Of a stretch of DNA of 64,000 nt, positions 47,187 to 60,009 are shown in pieces. Source of the stretch: Hybos culiciformis (lineage: Eukaryota > Arthropoda > Insecta > Diptera > Hybotidae); NCBI GenBank assembly GCA_964007475.1, contig OZ023273.1, forward strand, positions 121,567,812 to 121,631,811, given 5' to 3'. Positions within the stretch are counted from its first letter, which is position 1. Each line of letters opens with the position of its first letter. Position numbers and translations under genes: made by a program. Under the pieces are notes generated by a model. It saw only the letters and a program-made list of their open reading frames with translations, ran no database searches and had not been told where the DNA came from.

Positions 47187-50100
47187 ATGACATCGCAGGA
47201 TGATATTGCTTATTTAGAAAATTCAGTAAGATTATTTAATAAAAAAAATATATATTTGAAAAAGTTTTAAGTATTTTTTTTTATAGAAAAGATTTCCTTA
47301 TTTTTCTATTCCAGGTCATTGATTTAAAAATTTGTTAAGAACATAATTTTAAAAAAATAGATAAAATATTAAAATTAATTTACCTCACTACTTTACGTAT
47401 TACTACACGTATTTTTTTTTTAACTGGTAAAGGTTTAAGAATTAACATAAAAATAATTCTTCTATGTATGATTGATTGTACGATACTACGATTGGTGTTT
47501 TTTATAAAAAAAAAAGAAGTTATACCGCTAAAATATTTTAATATTTTTGGCTTTTTTCATTAAGTTGAACCATGTAATGTAATGGGAAAATCAATAAATT
47601 GATACAAAATTAGAATCTATTATTTATTCAACAATCATTTTATTTATATAAAGTCGATGACCAAAGCTTAATATTTTTTCCTTTACAAACTGATTGTCTA
47701 AAACAGTGACAAAAATAATATGTTATGTGTATTGTTCGTAATGGAAGTAAGAAACAACCTTTGAAACCTAATCAATAATTTTGCTTCAATAATTCAATAA
47801 TTTTGCTAAGACTCTTTGTTCAAATGTGTTGCATTCGTTGGCCTTGATGATAAAGCCGACCGTTCAATTAAAATTTATATCTTTATATAAATAATTTTTT
47901 TGGTGATATAATATAGTTATTTCACAGCCAGAATTATTATTATTGAATAGGAATGCCTTAATTTTTATTTTTATATTTCCGCACAAGTTAGGAAAGAAAT
48001 CACTTGTCCTAACTAAAATGGATACTGAAATAACAATAGTTTTCAAGCACTTGTTCAATGATGAAGTAGTTATCGTTTGGTTGGTTATAGGTTTTTGAAA
48101 GTATTTTTATTATGTTCATACAAAAAGAATTTTTTATTAAGTTTATTCGATATCAACATGATAAATGGAAAATATAATTAATATTTAACCGTTAAATTGA
48201 CATTTTGGAGCAAATAAAATTGTTTGTATTTTCTTTAAGATTGCTATCAATTTTAATTGACCTTATTAATTTTAGGTGTGGGACTCAGGGAATTAAATAA
48301 AAACCTCTTTTGCATAATTTTGTATTCTTTTTTATATAAAAATTAAAACACTGACAGTTTTATCTATTCAAATACCAATCTATTCAAAAAAAATATTATT
48401 ATAAACAAATATTGTTGTATCTTTTTTACTTTATATTGCAGATTGATAGAACAAGCTCTCGCCTTAGCTTCTTTGAACAAAAATTGAGTAATTTAGAAAA
48501 TTTAGATGAATTCAATGAAATAGATGATGCTTGCGTTATGGAACTTCTAGAATCGATGACCGAGGTAAGCGTTTTTATTCTGGTAGAATTTATTTCATTT
48601 TGTAAATGATAATGATAATTATAATAAACATTTTATTGATAAATTTTCCAAAAACAAAAATTTCCAAAATTACAAAGTGAATAAATCAACAATCATTTAA
48701 CATTTTTACTTATCATTTTTTATTTTATCATGTTCAAGTAAATTAGCAGTTAGTTCTTTCCGAAGAAAAAATAAAATTTGTAAATCTTTATATTTCAATG
48801 AATAAATTTTAACATTCCTTGTTAAAGTAATAAACAATTAAAATTATAATTTAACCATACAAAGTTGTTTTCAATACCGCTGACAACTGATAAGCATTTG
48901 TTAAAACCTAAAGTTAAAATTGTGTTAGAAGGAACATGAATATATGCACGTTTTAAAATACTTACTCTACTAAATGTTTCAAGTGACATGTTGATGAATC
49001 CGAGAGCATTTAGATAGACTGGTTTTTGAGTTTTTCTCAAAATCAATATCAAAAATTTTTTATAATCGAGATCAGCGTTGATCCAATTATGACTGAATGT
49101 TGCTGCATGAAAACGAACGCTCTAAATTTTGAATTAAAATAGTTTTTTTTTTTTACTTTATCTAATAATTAATACTTATAATATTGTATGGAAATTACAT
49201 TCTTCGAACATTCTAGGTGGAAATCGGGATAAAAAATAAAGTTTTCAAAGAATAACCGAAGAATGTAAAAGCCGGTTTGAAATTTATATAAATAAACTTT
49301 ACAGCATCTGTAAGCATTTGACTAAAACTGGATACATAATAAAACTGAAATGTCTCATAAATCAAAAGTGGGAAATTTTTAATAAACGATGCTACACTCA
49401 ATGATGATACTTCTCTTGTGATTTGAATTATCATTGCACATATTACAATGGTAGATGAAAATAAACTCATTAGCAAATAAGGCCCAAAAACTTTATTCAA
49501 TCGAACAGTTAATCTGGAAATGAAAATAAAAATTTTTAATTCATGATTTATTTCATGCTCCATTTTTTCTTTGTAGCCGCAATAAATAATCTGACCCATT
49601 TTCGATATATATATTTTTATCTATAGTCAACAAATGCAAAGACATTAGCCCTATAAGAGCTTTTTTGTAGGTTTTATTTTATTTCTTGATACCTACATTA
49701 TCCATCTCTTTCTCCGTTCCTAGGAAATTTCAATATTGTACCAACTGCTTTCTAAGTATTTAATGAATACTTCTTAATGAGTTTTTGGGAGGAATTTTTC
49801 ATTGTACATTGTAAACCCTTTCCAAGAGGAACAATTTTGCAATACAGTGTAACTCCAGTTCTTACCGTTCGGATACATACCGTTTTCCTATTTAATTACC
49901 TCCACAAACAGACTTCGGAAATTTCGGCTTCAAATAAAACCTATATGTCGAGATCTTCTGCTTCACAATTACTTAATTTTGTTGATTCTTATAATCAAAT
50001 AAACCAAATTATATAAGTTTATATAAAGATATTGAAGAGTATTTTATATGACAAGGACTCAAAACGAGTTCTGGTTAAAAAATTTTAACAGTTTCTTTTC

Positions 50101-52141
50101 GAAATTTTAGTCATAAATGAAAATAATACAGTAAATATTCCTTCTACAACATTTAAGTTATTTATTTTGTTTATTAAAAATTGAAAAAAAAAAAAATCTT
50201 ACTTTAAAATAAAATTGTGATAGTCAATAAGATTTTTCAAAAATAATTTCCGATTATGCTCGACAACTAGTCTTTTTTTTATATTTAACGATTTTGAGGT
50301 TTTAGCTTCCAACGAATATTCTATTAATTCTTTTGAAATGAAATCAAAATGCATTGTCAACTGATGAACAACTCCCAATAATAAACATAGCACGCAAATA
50401 AATGTGTAACTATGTAAAAAAATCGTAACAAAATCGGTAATATAATTTCCAACGTAGTGGTAGAAATTATTATCAATATCAATAAAATTAAATTTAGTAA
50501 AAAAAGGATGATAACGAGGAAATTTTTCCGAATTTCCATTTTTATTATAATCAATAATTGATTGAATTAGCGGAAAAAATGCATATGATATATTTGGTAT
50601 TGTAAAATTTATAAAAAACTTCAAACAAGTATTTCTATATCTCTGATAATATTTTTTCAAGTCACAACTAGTCGAAGTTGATTCACTTGGATAAATCATT
50701 ATAAGTTTTTGCATAAGATCAAAAATCTCATTAGCTCTGAACGAAAAGTAGAATGCGTCAAAGAAACATACAATTGTCCATAGAAAACATAATGTCACGG
50801 CAGGGGGTGACGTACGAAGTAACTGAAAATCAGATAAGCCAATTAATGTTATAATATTAAAACAAAGAAATATAAAATATTGAAATGATATTGGAATAAT
50901 TTTTCGAGTTTCGAATGTTTCAAATCCAATAACTTTAGCAATAGTACGGAAAAACATAAAAAACTTGTGAAAACTAATGCTATTCATCCTGAACTATGTA
51001 TTTTACTCTTTAAAATAATTATATTAACTAAATACTAAAGATATTCATTTAACGCATTAGTAGTATTATTGTTTTAATTACAATAAATACCAACTACAAA
51101 TAAATTATTTATTTAAGTAGTTATTAAATTACGTATATGCATTTATTGCGAAGTACACTCAACTTTTTTCATATAATTTGTATAATTAATATTCAATAAT
51201 TCAATCAAAATTAATTTTATGTCTCGTGTTAAATGTTATATACACTTGTTAAATTTTACACAGTACGTATTCAAACCACATTCTGCAGGTATTCATATCG
51301 CATCTTCGTCTACCAAATAATTTTCAAATAAATATGTAAAATTTTTGGTGAATTATTTTATAAGGCTAATATTTTTCGGAAATAGGTATTTTGTATTTTT
51401 TTTTCAATATCGAGCTCTAGAATCCACAAATATATAATAAGCATTTCATATGTTATGTAGCCAATTTTTTGATTGTAAATCCATCTACAATCTACAGATG
51501 TTCGTACACGTATCTATGTAGGTAAGTATGTATATAGTATGTATATAGTGAAAATCATACTATCTATTTGTATTTCATCAACTTTTTATTAATTATTTTG
51601 GATGATTATCATTCATGATTTGCGATTTGTCGCGTTTTTATCATATTCTTATCAAAAATTTCTCGCGACTTGTTTGGTTTTTATTCTTGTGTTTTCTGAT
51701 AAAACCGTCCAAGAATGACTTGAGACATTTTCGCATCACATACACTTTGATCATACCGTAAAGCTCATTGCTTTCTCGATAATTTTGAATTCATTCAGGT
51801 GTTTTCTACATTAAGTATTTCACCTTTCATTTAAAAACAAAATCGAAAATATTAAGAGTTGAGGCATAAGGCATAATCCACATTCATCTAACTCTGGTTT
51901 GTGATCTTTTTGTATCAATGAATTTTTAATGTGTTTCACAAAAAGTCATTTATTAAATATTAAAAACTGTTATTTATTTTAGGTCCAAAACGAATATATG
52001 AACCTAAGGAAAAATATTAAAGAGGTGAGAAAGCTGCAAACTGAAATGTCATCATCCATTCGATTACAAATGAAGTCGTTGCAACAAACTTTTAAAATTT
52101 TAAAAAAGCGTATTCAGTTAAATAAAGCTTCAAGGCATTAA
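47187..52141 (+). CDS. Small coiled-coil protein, possibly SKA2
   Basis: Three exons: 47187-47225 (MTSQDDIAYLENS), 48442-48564 and 51983-52141, all phase 0, giving 106 aa. The product is almost wholly helical and coiled-coil. The N-terminal heptad region (LENSIDRTSSRLSFFEQKL) and the second half (LLESMTEVQNEYMNLRK, then SSSIRLQMKSLQQTFKILKK) can be laid on human SKA2, a 121-aa subunit of the spindle-kinetochore SKA complex, with the helices in the same order. Similarity is weak and coiled coils mislead, so I give no symbol. The gene structure itself is well supported by strong splice sites and stop. Its second intron (48565-51982) contains the whole odorant receptor gene on the other strand. 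Confidence 0.6.
48851..50987 (-). CDS. Insect odorant receptor (7tm_6 family)
   Basis: Olfactory receptor subunit, expected to form a ligand-gated cation channel with Orco in sensory neuron dendrites. Four exons: 50203-50987, 49303-49513, 48966-49121 and 48851-48907, giving 402 aa, a normal length for the family. It starts MNSISFHKFF. There are seven hydrophobic stretches, the first ones FQYFIFLCFNIITLIGL and AVTLCFLWTIVCFFDAFYF. The C-terminal family signature is intact: FSQMLTDASV and FSHNWIN, then RKTQKPVYLNALGF, NMSLETFSR and, on the last exon, VLTNAYQLSAVLK. The last two exons and their junctions were found by hand. No stop or frameshift, so it appears functional. Nested in an intron of the SKA2-like gene. 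The subfamily cannot be told from sequence alone. Confidence 0.9.
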
Positions 52142-54350
52142 ATATAATTTTTTGTACTTAACACCATACAAAAATGGCTTTAATTTACAAATTTATTTAG
52201 CTTTTAGTAGTTGCATTATTATTATTAATTTTTAATGTTTTTTGTTCGTAACATTTAGGAAAACTCATGTATTTATAATGTATATGTACAGCGTACAATG
52301 TACATAAAATGTATTTGAATTCTTTTGTAACAGAATAACTTCCACTCTTTTCAGAACAAGCAAGTAAAGGAATCATAATATTTTCGCTTTTAACAACCAA
52401 TTTAAAATGTAAGTAAGCTATTTTTAATTTTTTTTTGTTAACTCCAAGGAAAAATAAATTTAGAGAATTGGCGTAAGGGATGAATTTCGAAATATTATTC
52501 GCAAATTAAAGAAAATTAATTGAACAACATAATAAAAAAAGCTATAAACGTAGAATTATGCTTTTCAATTCAATTTTCTTGGCTGAACAGACGATCTACT
52601 CAAAATAATATGTAATGATATTTGTATTATTCTATCAATGGAATTAATTTTTTATTATATTGAAATCAATCCACTATTCGTTTTATTAGTATATATCCAA
52701 CATCTTGTTTTGTGGTTTTATTTGTTCCAGATCATATTTTTATGTGATCATTAATTAGAGAAACGTTGTGTTTTATTATCTAGTCCTAGTGACTACTTAG
52801 TCTATACATATTGTTTTTTTGTGACATTCATAAAGATAAATAATATAGTGTTAGAGGGAGATTCATACATGGGTACATATATTTTACAGATTGAAATAAT
52901 AGTTAGTAAACATTATAAATCTGCTATTCATTACAAACCATATAAATTACACATAAATAGAGGCTTCAATTAAAAATTATAAAGAAAACTCTTTTTTGGT
53001 TTTTAAATCAAATTTCCTTTTTAAATTATTAAAACATAAATGTTATTATCCCAATCTTACATTTTTAGCAAGGTTTCAAAAAATATTAAAGATTTTGTCA
53101 TTAAGGATTATGTATTAAGGATTTTGTGGTTAAAGATTTTGTATTTAAGGATTTTGAAACTAAGGATTTTGTAAAAAATAGACAACCCCATTTTTTCTTC
53201 TTCGGTAAGAAATTTCACATTTCAGGCCTTGTAAACTAACGATTTAATAAAAATATTTATTTTTACTTTATCCAAATCAGTTCTATCTAGATACGGAGAT
53301 TTCTGTTTTTTTTTTTTGTATTTTATATTTTATTTATAAACTTATATGTTTGATTGTGGGTTGATTTTTTATTTAAATGCTTGTTTTTTTCTTATAAAAA
53401 TTCAAATGTGTTGAACGAACATAATAAATAATATTGAAATTATATAGAATAAAAATTTAAGTGTTTTTCGATAAATTGCAGAATTTTTAAATTTCGTTCA
53501 AGTGCTTAATTGCTTATTCTCAGAATTGCTTATTTGCTAAATTTGCTTACTTATTTTATTTATTCTTAGATTTTCTTATTTTCTAATTGCAAAATTAAAG
53601 AATTTCTGGGAAATTTGCAAACAACTTCAAAGCTTAGTCAATTATCTTATTCATTTTGTTTAGTAAATAAAATTAAGGAACTTTTTTTTTTGTCAACAGA
53701 TTTTTTTTTTAAATATCATTCTTCAAGATTTATTTGGATTTGTTTAATATAAGTGTAAAATTATAATTTATTTTACTTCTAATAATTTTTATTTTTATAC
53801 AATTTTTCTATTAAATAAATAAAATTTTTACTGATTTTCTTTGGCGTTAAAAGTTGAAACCGATAATGTGCTTGTTATAATTAGCTTTGGGTACACATAG
53901 GCGGCTCTTTGGCTTGTTCTAATTTTTGTTGGTATCGTATTTGCTGTGTAGTTATTATTAATATGTAATTAATAAATAATAAATAATAATAACGATTAAA
54001 AAATTACTTTAATTTTATGTTTTTATTTGGTTATAATTTTTTTATTTTATGATTTACTGATTATTTACACTCCTAAGGAATAACATTGAATAAACTTAAT
54101 TATTCGTATTAGCTCGACTTAGTTGTTCGTCAACTGAAGTAGCTTAACAAGCTACGAATTTTTTCGATTCGAAAATCCAATATTGAAGTACACATTCAAC
54201 TAATAAAAAAACAACTTATTGATTAAAATAACCACTAACAAAATTTGCAAAAAGCTTAATGCTTCATAGCAACTTAATGGAAATTTATAGTAACTGGAAT
54301 GATGAAATCAACCAAAAGAGTAAAAATTACTTTAGGTCTTGTTAATTATT
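52142..54350. other. Intergenic region, no gene seen
   Basis: About 2.2 kb, strongly A+T-rich. The only structure is a degenerate repeat at 53081-53180 and a stretch of similar TTGCTTATTTGCTAA wording at 53490-53560. An open frame of 67 codons on the minus strand at 52197-52400 has no features. Confidence 0.5.
53081..53180. repeat. Short dispersed repeat (TTAAGGATTTTG units)
   Basis: Opens with AATATTAAAGATTTTGTCAT and continues with about six degenerate copies of TTAAGGATTTTG. The opening block and unit match 15862-15965 in the MED15 intron, 37 kb away. Confidence 0.5.
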
Positions 54351-54356
54351 GTATTA

Positions 54357-54392
54357 TATAAATATAACTATTATTTTATGAGTCAGCACTCA
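54357..54392 (+). promoter_or_regulatory. Candidate TATA-Inr core promoter
   Basis: TATAAATA at 54357-54364 is followed 28-35 bases later by two initiator-like TCAGCAC motifs (54383 and 54390). This is the spacing of insect TATA-Inr promoters. An ATG immediately followed by a splice donor lies about 30 bases downstream (54419). In so A+T-rich a sequence the TATA alone means little; the pair is what is suggestive. Confidence 0.35.
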
Positions 54393-54418
54393 GCACAGTC
54401 AAGATAAAATAAAATATA

Positions 54419-55908
54419 ATGTCTGTAAGTATCCCAATTACACAATTTTTTTATTTGAAATATTTACGATTTTCTAAAATTTGAAGTTTTTAAAATGCTT
54501 AATAAAATATGTTATTTAGGTATGTATTTAACTTTTTTTTTACATAAAATAAAAAGAATCAGGAAGGTATTATCTAAAGAACATACATTTTATATTATCC
54601 TTTTTTATTATTTCCATGTTTCCGTGTTTTGGTTCTGCTTATAAATGCAAAATTTATTCTTAAATTATTAATTAAAAAATGTTTATTTTTGTCCAAAGAC
54701 ATTAATCCAAAAATGTTCCAGAATTGCGCAAAATAGGGCAAATAAAAACTGGCGAAATTAAAAATGAATGAATAAAATCTTAATTTATTCTTTGTATATA
54801 ATTGTGAATATTTTTAAAACGTTTCATGCTCAGAAGATGATGCTTCTGTTTCCATTTCCATGGTCTCTATAATTAATATCTTAATATTCAAAAATGTTCT
54901 TGTTATATATTGCGGTTTTTTTTAATGAAATGAATGTATGTACATATATTCTTTTATTTTTTTTGTATTATTAAGATTACAGAATATACCGGAGGTAAAG
55001 TATAGACATTATAATAAAGTACTAATAAACATTAGTACATAACGCTACACATTTAATTCATGCTGGAAGTTTTGTGACATTTGTTAAACGCATTGTTTTT
55101 TAATAATAACTAATGCTTTCTACTCTACCCAAACAAGTAAAGTTGGCTAACACTACCATAAGTTCAGTGATTACTTAATTATAATCAGATGACTTATTCA
55201 TTTTATTAAATTTTAAAAATTTTCTTTAGAAAAAAATATAAAACTAATACAGTATCTCCTAATCAAAAGAAGTAAGTATTACAACTCGAATAGGATTTGA
55301 TTCTAGAGGAATTGAATATTTGTACAACTTCGCTTTGACTTCAAATTTGCAGATTTTTGCAAAGGATTGAAGAAAACATTCTACATGAAAAGATTTAAAT
55401 AATAATTATGGAATATTATCCTTTAGCTTAATTTAAATAATTTGTTAGATCTAGGTGTGAATGTCATGCATAACCAAAATTCGTATCATAGCTTAAGCTA
55501 AAAATTTATAAGTTCAAGAGAGCGGGCTTGAAAAACATTGAAGTTTCAGAATAGTTAATTTTGCATGTACAGTACAGTGTTATCCCTATATGTATAACAA
55601 AGATTATATAATCAAAAGTATTTTGAAACGTTTTTTTTCTCTTTCCAAAAATTTTCTATATAACGATAGTTATGTTAAAATCATTATAGAATTAAAAAAA
55701 AAAATTTAAGTAGTTATTATAGAATTAAAAAAAAAATTATTTATTTTTATTTTATCTCTTATCAATTTCACGGTACGAATTCATAGCATGTCGGTAAGAA
55801 TCTTCGTAGTTAATTCAAGCAATTATCTTTTTTTCATTACAGGAGAAATATAAAGAGCCTATTGCCCAGATATTAGAAATTTTAAATCCAGCAATGGTCT
55901 TGAAATAA
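54419..55908 (+). CDS. Tentative three-exon micropeptide gene
   Basis: Proposed exons 54419-54424 (ATG TCT then GTAAGT), 54983-54994 and 55843-55908 (TAA stop). The product would be 27 residues, starting MSNIPEEKYKEP and ending NPAMVLK. Support: TATA-Inr motifs upstream, a consensus donor, a strong polypyrimidine acceptor (TTTTTTTCATTACAG) before exon 3, and AATAAA motifs right after the stop. Against: exons of 6 and 12 bases are easy to find by chance, and I recognise no homologue. Skipping exon 2 would also leave an open frame (MSEKYKEP...). Treat as a hypothesis. Confidence 0.25.
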
Positions 55909-56140
55909 AGTGCAATTTTGTTTAATAAAAATAATGCAGTATGTAAAGGTATTGCAGTTTTATATAATTTTTTATTTGCATTAACGTAAATTTTTTTTTT
56001 TTTTCAATACTATTAAAAATTTTACTGTAGAAAATAAAATGTTTATTGCATTTCACATTTTCCCGAAAAATACATTTTCAGTTTTTTTAACTTGAAATCA
56101 TTATTCCAGTAATTTCCAGAAATTATTCGTTTATCCATCA

Positions 56141-58621
56141 TCATTCTAAAGATTTTGACATATAAGGACCATCTAATTCATAACCTAATTTTCGATAATA
56201 ATTCCTAGTACCAACTCCTGATATTACAGCTATTTTTGTACTGCCATGTTCCTCACAGGCAATACGTTCTGCTTCTTCCATTAAAAGCATACCAAACCCC
56301 TAAAATAATAGTTTAATTTTAAAAATTACTTTCAACTTAAATGTATATTATCAGAAAACCAATTACTTGATGCTGGAATTTTGTTGGATCTCGTGCATTA
56401 ACAGGAACTACTGATCCATAAACATGTAATTCTCTCACAATCGAACAGTTTCCTTTTAATTCCGGACGAAAAGTTTCTGGAGAACATTTTCTCAATCTGA
56501 GTAAGCCTACTAAAATATCTTGTTCGGGATCTTCATACGATAAAAATGTTTCCCATCCTCCATTAGCAACATAGTCACGCCTAATTAATTCTACTTCATA
56601 TGGGCGAACTTTATTATGAATTTCTTGAATACCAACTTCTCGAGTTCTCACATCACGACAATCAGTACCTAAATCTTTCATTCTTGCTAAAGCAAGCTCT
56701 CTTAGATTCCCGTGTTCTACTCCAGAACTAAAAAATAAATAAATTAATTTATTTTATTTTATAACAATATATATTATGTTTATTAAATGAGAAATCTTTG
56801 ATGATTAAGAATAATTTTAGAAAATCAAAATTATTATTAGATTTAATTTTTTGTATCTATTGCAGTGGTTAGACGAGAGTAAAAACTAGTCTTAACTATT
56901 TACAATTGTATGAGTTTTTTATTTGTATTGTGATGTAATTATTCTCCACTGGCTTAACTATAGTTAAAACTATTTACAAACTATTTTATTATTTTACTTC
57001 ACTTTTTAGTTTTTGTTTATATTTCAAAAAAAAAAAGTATTTCATTTGACAAGTAATACTTTAGATTCAGAATATTTTTAGTTAAAACTATTAGTTATAA
57101 CTATTTCAAAATTTTATTTTTTTTATACAATTTTTCACACATACATTCAAAAAACATTTTAGTTATAACTAGGTTTTAGTCTCGTCTAACCCCCAAGTAT
57201 CAATCTTTTGGTTTCCGCTAGTTTGAAAAATGAATTTAAATACATTTTTTTTTTTACCTAACTAATGGCATCGGTATATCACGTTGAACACGATAAACTC
57301 TTGTCCATGGTGGTACTAAGGCTAAAATTTTAGCCACTAAATCAACCAACATTGACGGAGGATAACTTTTATATCGGCCTGTTTTCCATAATTCGTATAA
57401 TCCAGTTCCACGAATTACCAAGGTTGGATAAATTTTTAATCCGTCTGCTCGAAATGCTGGATTTTCAAAAAATTCCTTTAAAAGAATAATAAAATTTTTA
57501 CCAAAAAATTCAGTCGCATAACAGGACACAAAAATAAAACTTACAATAAATTGTTCAATATCACGTTCAAAATCAACATTTGGTAAATCTGGCATCATAT
57601 GTGCAACAATTTTGTAGCCAGCATCTTTTGACAATTGAAAACTTTCACAAACAGCTCGAACTGTGTGTCCTCTATTTGTATCTCTTGCAATGTCTTCATA
57701 CACAGACTGAACACCAATTTCAAGCCTTGTGCAACCATATGTCAACATATCAGACAAATGCCGTTTTAAGCAATAATCCGGCCTAGTTTCAATAGTAATT
57801 CCAATACATTTAGTTTTTGATTTTTCTGAATAACGTACAGCTTCTGCCACGTTAGCACTCGTATGACCAGACAATGCATCATGTAAATTTCTTATAAAAT
57901 AATCACGATATTCTTCTGGTAAACACATGAAAGTTCCCCCCATCACAATAAATTCAACTTTATCCACTGAATGGCCTAGTTGTTTAAGTTGCTCAACTCG
58001 ATGTCGTGTTTGAAGAAACGGATTATATCTAGCTCGAATTGCTCTCATTGAAGTTGGTTCATAGCCGGTATAACTTTGAGTTGAATATTCAAAATCTGAA
58101 TCCGGACCACCGGGACAATAAACGCAAATATTTCCAGTCATATTTATGTGAGGACATCTGTGTGGTTTGCACATAACAGCGACCACTGCTATCTGTAAAT
58201 TAAAATATTTAAGTTATTGAAAGTTGGTATATAGGTAGGTAGGTACGTAAATAATACAAAGTAGAGCAGAACTTACCCCGCTCGCAGTTCTGATTGGTTT
58301 CGCTTTCAATTTCGGTAACAAAATTTTTTTAGCATCATGCGGAACAGCTGCTATAATGTCAACTAATTTTGGAGATGATTCAAGACTGTATTTTGACGAA
58401 AGACGAGATTTCAATCGATTCAAATTTACATCTTTTTTTGATTCGTGTGCTTCAAGTAATTCTTGTATTATTTCTCCAATCACAATCAAAGTACGTTCTT
58501 CACGACTAAGGCCAACTCCTGCAAAACAAATTCAAAATTATAAATTATAATAAATAAAAATTAAAATCACTTTGAATCTGAAACTGATATTTATAAATTT
58601 ACCCAATTTCTTCTGTTTCAT
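56141..58621 (-). CDS. ELP3: Elongator complex catalytic subunit ELP3
   Basis: Radical-SAM/acetyltransferase enzyme of Elongator, which modifies wobble uridine (cm5U/mcm5U precursors) in tRNA. Six exons: 58603-58621 (MKQKKL), 58277-58518, 57545-58192, 57258-57475, 56367-56727 and 56141-56299, 548 aa, one residue longer than human. Visible features: [14 protein letters not shown]; the iron-sulphur motif [14 protein letters not shown] (C-x9-C-x2-C); [45 protein letters not shown]. The C-terminal GNAT domain has [43 protein letters not shown] and a closing GPYMSKSLE. Introns 3 (57476-57544, 69 bp, in frame, read through in the open frame) and 1 were placed by comparison with the family. Intron 4 (56728-57257) contains a MITE. 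Confidence 0.96.
56863..57195. mobile_element. MITE in ELP3 intron 4
   Basis: Ends GGTTAGACGAGAGTAAAAAC (left) and, as complement, GGTTAGACGAGACTAAAACC (right) form inverted repeats of about 35 bp with few mismatches, followed inward by ACTAGT/AACTA blocks. The left end reads CAGTGGTTAG, hAT-like, but I see no 8-bp duplication, so class and exact ends are open. Confidence 0.65.
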
Positions 58622-59256
58622 TTTTACAATTTCAGGTATTAATAATTATTTTATTATGAAATATTGAATAAAATAATTTATATTCATTCGCTTCGAAATC
58701 GTAGTTCGCAAAAAAAATAAACATTGAATGAAATTGAGTGTTTTATTGTGACTTATGAATTATGATGATGAGTATTTTCTATTTTGACACATATTCAATC
58801 ACAACACACGTGCAATTAAAATTCACAATTCAATGAAGTTAAAAGAAATAGAGTGGACCGAATATCAATAATTTTCCACTTGTGCCAATTTGACATCGAA
58901 ATATTTTTTTATTTTATTTCAGTTCCATACTATTATCGAACTCCTGTGTGTTATGTTATTTGTTAAAATATAATTTGAAAAACAAACACTGTTTTTCTTA
59001 ACAAAACAATGTTTTGTAAAAAAAAATAACACTTGAAAAATTATTGTCGCTTATTGTTTTTGAGAATTTGTTACGAGCGGGAGGTGCTTTTCAAATAGTT
59101 ACATTTTTTTTATCATAAAATTGCGCCAAATATTTTTCCTGGATAAGTCTTCATTTATTTGAGGAAAACATTTTATTTTTTAATTATTTAGTGTTTTAAT
59201 GTTTGATAAATAATTTATTTTAAGTAGGTATTTAAATTTAAATATATATAAAAATC
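58622..59256. other. Intergenic region between ELP3 and TXNL4A
   Basis: 635 bp, A+T-rich, holding the ELP3 promoter and the TXNL4A 3' UTR. No other feature seen. Confidence 0.5.
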
Positions 59257-60009
59257 TTAGTAGCGATATTTTGTAGAATAATCTTTTGGCGAGACTACAA
59301 GACCTCTGCCTTTCCTCGCTCCTCTATAAACAGTTTCAACAATATCAATCATTTCTTGTTTATCCTCCAAAGGCCAATTTATTTTATTATTATTGCCGGT
59401 ACCCAAATCAATCATTATGTGTTTGTTTCTAAAGAAAAACATAACCGTACAAGGATCATATAATTCGTACATTTTATTGAAATCTGGCACTTCGGTTATG
59501 TCAACTAAGTAAAAAACTGCGAAATTTTTAACTTTTTCAGCAATATTATATAAAACTTCATCCATTTTCATGCATGCTGGATCCCAGTCATGTCCGAAAC
59601 GAATCACCTAAAATAAAATATCATAAAACAATAAATTTTTTTGGTCATAAAATACGTGGAAAACGAAATATGGGATTCATAATCAGTTATAACCTTCCCA
59701 CTTATAAAAATAAAAACTTCTGAATATATCTATATGTAGGTATATATCTAGGTTACCTATTAGGAACCAAGCATTAAGAGTGAAACGGAAATCAAGAGCT
59801 TTTACGTCAGAGTTTAAAGTTTTAACATTAGTTGAGATTTGAGCTTATTCTTTGCTCAGATTTTTTTTTGATGGTCCATCAAAAACACCGTACTATAATA
59901 ATAATTAGTACACATTTTTTTTTGTACTTACAACCACTCGATCTTCCTCGGATAAAATTGCCTGATCAACTTGCCAACCATTGTGTAGATGTGGTAACAT
60001 ATAAGACAT
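59257..60009 (-). CDS. TXNL4A: Thioredoxin-like U5 snRNP protein TXNL4A (DIM1)
   Basis: Small thioredoxin-fold protein of the U5 snRNP and U4/U6.U5 tri-snRNP, essential for splicing. Two exons: 59932-60009 (MSYMLPHLHNGWQVDQAI...RVV) and 59257-59607, 142 aa, exactly the family length. Nearly identical to the human protein, including VIRFGHDWDPACMKMDEVL, YLVDITEVPDFNKMYELYD, IMIDLGTGNNNKINW and the C-terminal SPKDYSTKYRY. It lacks the thioredoxin CxxC active site, as does the whole family. The start in exon 1 was found by hand. Confidence 0.97.

Noticed and set aside
49777..50016. 79-codon plus-strand frame between odorant receptor exons
   Set aside because: Lies in the receptor's intron on the opposite strand, with no motif and no splice partners.
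55220..55271. Extra exon for the micropeptide gene (acceptor at 55229, donor GTAAGT at 55271)
   Set aside because: Both splice signals look good, but in the frame needed to reach the last exon it contains a stop, and in the other frames the last exon terminates early.
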